Assembly (NCBI RefSeq): GCF_051549785.1
Contig: NZ_CP189974.1
Span: forward strand, 62,001-126,000
Source of the DNA: Caldatribacterium sp051549785
GTDB taxonomy: Bacteria > Atribacterota > Atribacteria > Atribacterales > Caldatribacteriaceae
Direction: 5' to 3'
DNA length: 64,000 nucleotides
Both the position numbers and the translations under genes were made by a program. The number at the start of each line of letters is the position of its first letter. Position 1 is the stretch's first letter. Shown piece after piece: positions 58,360 through 64,000 of this stretch. Under the pieces are notes generated by a model. That model was not told where the DNA came from, made no database searches, and was given only the letters and a program-made list of their open reading frames with translations.

Positions 58360-59192
58360 AACGAAAAAAGTTCCTCAGCATCTGCCTTGTTCTTGGCGTT
58401 GGGGTGGTGGTCTTTTTTAGCCTCGCTCCCTTTCTCTGGCAGGTCGTGACTTCTCTCAAACCCTCAAACGAAATCTTCTCCCGCCCGGTCCGCTACATCC
58501 CAAGCCATCTCGACCTCAGCGCCTATGTGAAGATTTTCTCCCGCCATCCTTTCGCCCGGCAAATTCTCAACAGCGTCTTCATTGCCTGTGCGGGAACCTT
58601 TTTGTGTCTTTTCGCCTCTTCCCTGGCTTCTTACGCTCTTGCACGGCTCCGCCTTCGAGGAGGCAGGGGATTTTTGCTCTTCCTTCTTTTCCTTTCCCTC
58701 TTCCCACCGGTGGTTCTCATCGTCCCCCTGTATGAGATGGTGAGCACCTTTGGCCTTATGAATAACTATCTTGCCCTCATCATCCCCTATGCAGCCCTCA
58801 ATGTTCCCTTTGCCACCTGGGTCCTCACGAGCTTTTTCCGGCAGATTCCTGAAGCACTGGAGGACGCAGCAAAGGTCGACGGACTGAGCCGCCTGGGTAT
58901 TCTTGTGCGAATCATCCTGCCCCTTTCGGCCCCTGCCCTGGCCACTACGGCAATCCTCGTGTTCATCTTTTGCTGGAACGAATTCCTCTTTGCGCTCACC
59001 TTCATGACCCGCGCCACATCCCGGACGGTCCCCGTGGGCATCGCCATGCTTTCTGGAGCTTCCCAGTACGAAATCCCCTGGGACCAGATTTCTGCAGCCA
59101 CCGTCCTCACCACGCTACCCCTTGTGGCTTTCGTGGTGCTCTTTCAGCGGCGCATCGTCGAGGGGCTCACCGCCGGAGCGGTCAAAGGGTGA
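58356..59192 (+). CDS. Sugar ABC transporter permease (CUT1, MalG-like)
   Basis: The 278-residue protein has six membrane helices and the EAA loop EALEDAAKVDGLSRLGILVR with IILPLSAPA. The start is GTG at 58356, overlapping the MalF-like stop. No ATPase follows; a shared MsmK-type ATPase elsewhere probably energises it. Its end overlaps the convergent helicase gene by 11 bases. Confidence 0.95.
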   Translation: MKRKKFLSICLVLGVGVVVFFSLAPFLWQVVTSLKPSNEIFSRPVRYIPSHLDLSAYVKIFSRHPFARQILNSVFIACAGTFLCLFASSLASYALARLRLRGGRGFLLFLLFLSLFPPVVLIVPLYEMVSTFGLMNNYLALIIPYAALNVPFATWVLTSFFRQIPEALEDAAKVDGLSRLGILVRIILPLSAPALATTAILVFIFCWNEFLFALTFMTRATSRTVPVGIAMLSGASQYEIPWDQISAATVLTTLPLVAFVVLFQRRIVEGLTAGAVKG

Positions 59193-61185
59193 GGGGAAGG
59201 TACAGGCCTCTCTGGCGCACGAAGGCAAGGAAATCCCGGTAGAGCTCGTGATGGCAGAGGGTTTTGCCGTCACCGATAGCGATGAGTTTGGCATGGGCCC
59301 GGGTCAGCGCAACGTTGAGCCGCCGGGTGTCAGCGAGAAACCCAATTTCCCCTCTGGGGTTACTCCGGACAAAGGACAAGATGATGACCTCTTTCTCCCG
59401 TCCCTGGAAACCATCTACAGTGCTCACCCGGATGGATGGAGAAAGGACTTTACCGATCTCGTTCACCTGGTCATCGTAGGGGGTAATCACCCCAATCGCT
59501 TCCTCCGGAACCCCCAAAAGCAGAAGGTCCTCCACGATTTCCCTCACCAGGCGAACCTCAAGGGGATTCCAGAACGAAAAAGACCCTGGAAACTGCCGCT
59601 CAAAGCGGTTCTCGCAGAGCGCAGTATCGAGGAAGACGAGGGGTCTTCCCGGGTCCACCGCCTCCCGGTGACGGACCCCCTCCCGCATCGTGATGCCAAG
59701 ATCTTGCAGCGTCCTTCGGGCGACATCGAAAGCCGCCACAAGCCGCCCGCCGTAGAACTTCTCGTTGGGAAAGGCCATGATGTCCTCGTGCATTCGGTAC
59801 TGGACGTTCAGGAAAGCAGAACGCTGCGGGTAGGTTTCTATGAGCCGCTCAAAGAGCGTCCGTGAGAGAACCGGCTGCGCCTCAAGGCTGAGAATGGTGG
59901 GCGGGAGTTGCTTGTGGTCCCCGCTCATGACGAGCTTCTGTCCCTTCACCACAGCCACCAGAGCAGAGGGTTCCGTGGCCTGGGACCCTTCATCCACAAC
60001 GACAACATCGAAGGATATACCCTCGAGGAACTCGCTCCCGGCGCCAATGTTGGTGCTCACCACAACCTCTGCCTCATCGAGAATCTCCCGAATAGCCGTT
60101 CGCTCAAGGTGTCTGGCTTCTTCCGCAAGCTCTCCCATTCTTTCGTTCAGCGCAATCCAAAACGCCATGGAACGCATCTTCTCCTGTGGCACCCCGCGCT
60201 TCGACACACCCGAAGAAGCACAGGAGCGGATTTCCTCATCGCTCATCCCCCGCCGCCACTGCGGTGAGGGCCGAAGGTACTGGTCCCGTTCCTTCTTCAG
60301 CGCCTGCACTTTCTCCCAGAGCTCCGCCACCCTGCGGTATGCGGGTCGGCTTTCCACCAGGGCGAACAGGGTGTGGTTGAGGAGCGTCCGCTCCACCCTC
60401 GCGGGATGGCCAACCCGCACCACTCTGACCCCCCGCTCCACAAGCCCAAGGAGGAGATTGTCGCAGGCCGTGTTGGAGTCGGCCGTGGCCAGGACCTTTC
60501 TGCCTTGTCGCACCTCCTGGAGGATGTACTCCAGGATGGTTCGGGTTTTCCCTGTCCCCGGAGGGCCATGGACGAGGAAGAGCAAGGGTTCTGCAAGGGC
60601 TTTCCGGACCGCCTCCTGCTGGGAGGGATTGAGGTCTCGGTCGGCAAAGGTCACCTCATTCAGTGGTGCACCTGAAACCCCGTCATCTTCTCCAAGGAGG
60701 ACCCTTTTGAGCGGGTACACTTCCGGGGTTACCTCGGCAAAGCGGGTCAGCGCTTCCTCCATTCTCCGGAAAGCAACGTCGTTGACGTAGAGGTCAATCC
60801 GGAGATTCCGCCGCCCGACCCACGGGGGAGGGAAATCCGGGAAAGCCACGGTGATGGAACGGGAAGTGATTTCCGTCACCGTCCCCTCGATGCCGCTCCG
60901 CAGAGGCTCCCTCCCGTGGCTCACGAGGACCACATCGCCAACCCGAATCTCGGTTTCCCCAAACTCCTTCTCCCGCCCGAAACGGACAAGGTGGAACCCC
61001 CCAACCTCCCGCCCCACGTATTTTCCCGAAAGGCCAAGGAGCGCCCGCCCTTTCCGTTCCCGCTCCCTGGGAGAGAGGGCGCGGATTTCCTGCCGCATGA
61101 CTGCAATCTGTGCTTCCCGCTCCTTTTTGAGAGCTTCTCGAAAGACGGCAAGGTACGAGTGGCTATTCTTTCCGGTATGGCTCAT
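59182..61185 (-). CDS. Superfamily 1 DNA/RNA helicase, Upf1/IGHMBP2-like
   Basis: The 667-residue protein has motif I GPPGTGKTRTILEYIL (near 220-235), motif II VVVDEGSQATEPSALV, motif III SGDHKQLPPT, motif V STVDGFQGREKEVIILS and motif VI RLNVALTRAHAKLIAIGD, in the Upf1-like order. An OB-like domain precedes the motor (VGDVVLVSHGREPLRSGIEG). Such helicases unwind DNA or RNA with 5'-3' polarity; the bacterial role is unclear. The ATG at 61185 overlaps the permease gene upstream by 23 bases, so it is cotranscribed with the nucleoside transporter. Confidence 0.88.
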   Translation of the reverse strand: MSHTGKNSHSYLAVFREALKKEREAQIAVMRQEIRALSPRERERKGRALLGLSGKYVGREVGGFHLVRFGREKEFGETEIRVGDVVLVSHGREPLRSGIEGTVTEITSRSITVAFPDFPPPWVGRRNLRIDLYVNDVAFRRMEEALTRFAEVTPEVYPLKRVLLGEDDGVSGAPLNEVTFADRDLNPSQQEAVRKALAEPLLFLVHGPPGTGKTRTILEYILQEVRQGRKVLATADSNTACDNLLLGLVERGVRVVRVGHPARVERTLLNHTLFALVESRPAYRRVAELWEKVQALKKERDQYLRPSPQWRRGMSDEEIRSCASSGVSKRGVPQEKMRSMAFWIALNERMGELAEEARHLERTAIREILDEAEVVVSTNIGAGSEFLEGISFDVVVVDEGSQATEPSALVAVVKGQKLVMSGDHKQLPPTILSLEAQPVLSRTLFERLIETYPQRSAFLNVQYRMHEDIMAFPNEKFYGGRLVAAFDVARRTLQDLGITMREGVRHREAVDPGRPLVFLDTALCENRFERQFPGSFSFWNPLEVRLVREIVEDLLLLGVPEEAIGVITPYDDQVNEIGKVLSPSIRVSTVDGFQGREKEVIILSFVRSNPRGEIGFLADTRRLNVALTRAHAKLIAIGDGKTLCHHELYRDFLAFVRQRGLYLPLTL

Positions 61186-62086
61186 ACCGAGCCGGAGGCA
61201 CTGCCCTCCCCACAAAGCCCGAAAGGACGAGAATGGTCACAAGGTAGGGGATGAGGAGGATAATCTGGGAAGGAAGGACACCCAGAGCCTGCAGGCGCAT
61301 CTGCAGGGCGTCGGCAAACCCAAAGAGGAGGCTACTCAAAAGACACCCCAGAGGAGTCCACTTCCCGAAAATCATCGCCGCAAGGCCGATGAATCCCCGA
61401 CCGCTCGTCATTCCCCAGGCGAAGAAATTGAGATGTCCCAGGGAGAGGAACACGCCCCCGAGACTTGCCACTAAAGACCCGGCCACAACCCCAAGGGTCT
61501 TGTAGCGGAAAACGTTAATCCCTGCGGTGTCCGCTGCCTGGGGATTTTCGCCCACTGCCCGAAGGCGCAGACCCCAGGGGGTGGCAAAGAGGAAAAAGTG
61601 GAGGATGAAGACAAGGACTATGGCGAGGTACACCAAGAAGGTGTGCTCGTTGAGGACCGGCCCAAGATAGGGGAGACGGGCAAGAAGGTCACTGCGAAGA
61701 GGGGCGAATCCCGAAACGGCTTCCGAAGCCCCCCGGGAACCCCAGATTTTCTGGGAAAGGAAGGCGCTGAGCCCAAGACCAAAAACGTTGACCCCTGTTC
61801 CCACCACAATCTGGTTCCCGAAAAAGCGCACGGTCAGAACGGCAATGACAAGCCCCCAGAGGAATCCCGAAGCCAGGCCCCCCAGGAATCCCAAAAAGGG
61901 GGAAGAGGTGAAGGAGGTCACGAGCACTCCAAAGAACGCCGAGGTGAGCATGATGCCCTCAAGACCGATATTCACCACCCCCACCCGCTCACAGAGGAGT
62001 CCCCCCAAAGCCGCAAAGAGGATGGGCGTTGCCATCCGGAGCTGAGCCTGAAAGAGACTCAGGTTGATGATTTGCGAGAGGCTCAT
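61163..62086 (-). CDS. ABC transporter permease, nucleoside/BmpA type (YufQ-like)
   Basis: The 307-residue membrane protein has ATPILFAALGGLLCERVGVV and NIGLEGIMLTSAFFGVLVTS, the hallmark of the second permease of nucleoside (BmpA/NupQ) importers. ENPQAADTAGINVFRYKTLG is the cytoplasmic loop. It follows the first permease after three bases. Confidence 0.93.
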   Translation of the reverse strand: MSLSQIINLSLFQAQLRMATPILFAALGGLLCERVGVVNIGLEGIMLTSAFFGVLVTSFTSSPFLGFLGGLASGFLWGLVIAVLTVRFFGNQIVVGTGVNVFGLGLSAFLSQKIWGSRGASEAVSGFAPLRSDLLARLPYLGPVLNEHTFLVYLAIVLVFILHFFLFATPWGLRLRAVGENPQAADTAGINVFRYKTLGVVAGSLVASLGGVFLSLGHLNFFAWGMTSGRGFIGLAAMIFGKWTPLGCLLSSLLFGFADALQMRLQALGVLPSQIILLIPYLVTILVLSGFVGRAVPPARYEPYRKE

Positions 62087-62089
62087 GCA

Positions 62090-63130
62090 CTACACCTCGC
62101 TCTTCTGGGGTTTCCTGCAGCGTGCAAGGAGCCGCTCGATGAGAACGGGCGCTGCCACAAGAAGGATGACGAGGGCCTGGATAATGAGCGAAAGGTCAAG
62201 GGGGACTTTGGTCACCCGGGTCATGCTCATTCCCCCTGCCCGGAGCATCCCAAAAAGGAGCGAGGCAAAGATACATCCCAGGGGATGGAGCCGCCCCACA
62301 AGGCTCACCGCAATCCCATCCCATCCGTACCCCGGGGAAAACCCATCCACAAACCGCCCATGGACCCCGAGGATCTCTCCCCCTCCCCCAACACCGGCGA
62401 TGAATCCGCTCAGGACAAAGGCGAGAATCTGGTACTTCCGCACGGAAATCCCCCGGTTCTCCGAAGCCTCAGGGTTTGCACCCACCGCCCGGATGCTGAA
62501 GCCAGGAACGGTTCGCTCGAGGAACCACAGAACGAGAAACGCCAGCCCCAGGGCAATGGGAAAGGCAAGGGAAAGTTGCGTTGGAGGGAGAATCCGTGGA
62601 AGTCGTGCCGAGGGGGCAACAGGTTCAGTCTGCGCCACCCACCCTGGAGCCTTGAGGGGGTAATTCACAAAGTAACTCGTGAGGTAGAGCGCCACATAGC
62701 TCAGCATCATGGTGGTGATGACCTCGTGAGCCCCAAGGTACACCTTAAGGAGCGCCGGAAAGAGGGCGTACACCGCACCTCCAAGACCCCCAGAAAAGAG
62801 GGCGAGAACCGCGTGCAGGGGAAAGGGCAGACCCCGAAAGGAAATCCCAAAGAGGGCGGCGGTGAAAGCCCCGATGAGGAACTGCCCTTCAATGCCGATG
62901 TTGAAAATCCCCGAACGGAAGGCAAGGAGAAAGGCTAGAGAAGTGAAGAGAATGGGCGTAGCTTGGGTGAGGGTCTGCCCGATGGCGTTTCGCGTCCCGA
63001 AAGCTCCCCGGAAAAGGGCCCAGAGCGCCGAAAACGGAGGGTATCCGGTGAGGAGAAGCACCAGCATCCCCAGAAGGAAGGCAAGGCCAATGGCGAAAAG
63101 CTCCACAGGGACGGTCAATCTAAGCCTCAT
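62090..63130 (-). CDS. ABC transporter permease, nucleoside/BmpA type (YufP-like)
   Basis: The 346-residue membrane protein has AFRSGIFNIGIEGQFLIGAF and YLGAHEVITTMMLSYVALYL, typical of the first permease of nucleoside importers, and the loop GANPEASENRGISVRKYQIL. The start ATG at 63130 overlaps the ATPase gene by 11 bases. Confidence 0.93.
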   Translation of the reverse strand: MRLRLTVPVELFAIGLAFLLGMLVLLLTGYPPFSALWALFRGAFGTRNAIGQTLTQATPILFTSLAFLLAFRSGIFNIGIEGQFLIGAFTAALFGISFRGLPFPLHAVLALFSGGLGGAVYALFPALLKVYLGAHEVITTMMLSYVALYLTSYFVNYPLKAPGWVAQTEPVAPSARLPRILPPTQLSLAFPIALGLAFLVLWFLERTVPGFSIRAVGANPEASENRGISVRKYQILAFVLSGFIAGVGGGGEILGVHGRFVDGFSPGYGWDGIAVSLVGRLHPLGCIFASLLFGMLRAGGMSMTRVTKVPLDLSLIIQALVILLVAAPVLIERLLARCRKPQKSEV

Positions 63131-64000
63131 GGAGCACCTTCCCTCCCATGAGGAGCCCAAACTGGTACTCGTCGCTTTCTGGAGAGAGTTCACCAGCGAT
63201 ACGCCCCTCGTACATCACAAGGACCCTGTCGCTGAGCGCCCGCACTTCGTCAAGGTCGGCGGAAATGAGCAATACCCCCTTCCCCTCGCGCTTTACCCCA
63301 AGGAGGATGTGGCGGAGGTACTCGGTGGCGGCAACATCCAGCCCCCGGGTGGGCTGACAGGCCAGGACGAAGAGGGGATGGAAAGCCAGTTCCCGGGCGA
63401 CCACGACCTTCTGCTGGTTGCCACCGCTCAAAACACGTAGCGGCGTGTCCTCACCCGGGGTAACGATGCCGAACTCCTGAATCTTCTGGCGGGCAAAATC
63501 CCGAATGCGGGCAAAATCCAGGGTCATCCGCCCTTTCCGGAAAGGAGGCTCCGTTTCAAACCCAAGGAGCAGGTTCTCCTTGACAGAAAAGTCCAGAATA
63601 ACCCCCCGGCGGTGGCGGTCCTCAGGAATGTGGGCCATTCCCTGGAGGATGCGTCCCTTTGGAGGAACCAACGTGACGTCCTTTCCCCGGAAAATCACCT
63701 TGCCCTTTTTGGGCTTTCGCAAACCTACCACCACCTCGGCGAGTTCTGACTGACCGTTCCCCTCAACTCCGGCAATTCCGAGGATTTCTCCTGCGTGGAC
63801 CTTGAGGGAAACGTCCTGAAGGGGTACTCCAGGGGGATCGGTGAACACATGGGAAAGCTCAAAGAGCACCTCTTCCTTCGCAAGGCGCTCCCGTGGAAAC
63901 TCAAAAAAGACCTTCCGTCCCACCATCATCTCCGCAAGCATCTGGGGAGTGGCCGAAGAAACCGGAAGCGTGCCCACTTTCTTCCCCCGGCGCAGGACCG
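63120..64000 (-). CDS. Nucleoside/BmpA-type ABC transporter ATPase, second half (5' end beyond window)
   Basis: The visible 285-plus residues form the second ATP-binding domain of a double-domain YufO-type ATPase: GIAGVEGNGQSELAEVVVGL (Walker A replaced by the usual GVEGNGQ of domain 2), signature LSGGNQQKVVVARELAFHP, and LACQPTRGLDVAATEYL in place of Walker B. The frame runs off the window edge at its N-terminal side, where the first domain is expected. It energises the two permeases downstream. Confidence 0.9.
   Translation of the reverse strand, partial: VLRRGKKVGTLPVSSATPQMLAEMMVGRKVFFEFPRERLAKEEVLFELSHVFTDPPGVPLQDVSLKVHAGEILGIAGVEGNGQSELAEVVVGLRKPKKGKVIFRGKDVTLVPPKGRILQGMAHIPEDRHRRGVILDFSVKENLLLGFETEPPFRKGRMTLDFARIRDFARQKIQEFGIVTPGEDTPLRVLSGGNQQKVVVARELAFHPLFVLACQPTRGLDVAATEYLRHILLGVKREGKGVLLISADLDEVRALSDRVLVMYEGRIAGELSPESDEYQFGLLMGGKVLHEA

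Noticed and set aside
61598..62938. 446-codon open frame antisense to the two nucleoside permeases
   Set aside because: The translation is almost all charged, Pro- and Gly-rich residues without fold signs, and it is the reverse of hydrophobic codons in real membrane proteins.
1..64000. CRISPR arrays, tRNA or rRNA genes, insertion sequences, prophage
   Set aside because: No regularly spaced repeats, cloverleaf-like sequences, transposase motifs or phage structural genes were recognised; encapsulin is HK97-like but sits with its cargo and not with phage genes.

Overview
The window reads as a chromosome segment of an anaerobic, probably thermophilic, fermentative, flagellated bacterium with an outer membrane. 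LPS-export genes (LptA, LptB, LptC, an LptF/G permease) and the flagellar L- and P-ring genes flgH and flgI point to a diderm envelope. Rubredoxin, a bacteriohemerythrin, an encapsulated ferritin and a radical SAM enzyme point to anaerobic life with oxygen and iron handling. Several sugar ABC systems, two LacI-type regulators and a GH4 glycosidase point to carbohydrate use. Candidatus Atribacterota (Caldatribacterium-like) or a related thermophilic lineage fits this gene mix, but that placement is inference; no rRNA gene is present to test it.

Layout. 1-8.3 kb, minus strand: prfB (with its +1 programmed frameshift) and secA; an Rrf2 regulator, encapsulated ferritin and encapsulin shell operon; and an HD-GYP, hemerythrin and RlmI-type methyltransferase operon. 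8.3-9.3 kb has no intact gene. 9.3-13.8 kb, plus strand: an acyl-CoA ligase, a SYLF lipid-binding protein, a small membrane protein and two 2-hydroxyacyl-CoA dehydratase-like subunits. 13.8-15.8 kb is a decay zone with a broken REC-PAS-HD-GYP gene and a frameshifted bioB. 16.1-20.3 kb, plus strand: isocitrate dehydrogenase family enzyme, B12-type radical SAM protein, FAH-family hydrolase and AEC transporter.

20.2-37.0 kb is one almost unbroken minus-strand run: metG, a separate tRNA-binding domain gene, tatD, flgF, flgG, flgA, flgH, flgI, a FlgJ-type rod-binding protein, a YvyF-like protein, flgM, flgN, flgK, flgL, fliW, csrA, a thioredoxin-rhodanese fusion, lptC, lptA, lptB, lptF/G and a DUF3084 protein. 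A sigma-28-type promoter sits just before flgM. A hairpin that buries the flgF Shine-Dalgarno sequence sits between tatD and flgF.

37.2-42.0 kb, plus strand: a cupin, a GT4 glycosyltransferase, a six-hairpin-like protein, a YbhN/AglD-type membrane protein, a ZIP metal transporter and rubredoxin, closed by a strong hairpin. The YbhN and ZIP genes look leaderless. 42.0-47.1 kb, minus strand: a LacI-controlled sugar ABC operon with two paralogous permeases. 47.2-53.6 kb: two large divergently transcribed exported proteins of unknown function. 53.6-59.2 kb, plus strand: LacI regulator, GH4 enzyme and a MalEFG-like transporter without an ATPase. 59.2-64.0 kb, minus strand: an Upf1-like helicase and a nucleoside-type (BmpA-family) ABC transporter that runs off the window.

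Genes are tightly packed, with many ATGA or GTGA stop-start overlaps, so translational coupling is probably widespread. Several strong Shine-Dalgarno sites are followed only by non-standard codons (CTG, ATT). No tRNA, rRNA, CRISPR array, insertion sequence or prophage was recognised.
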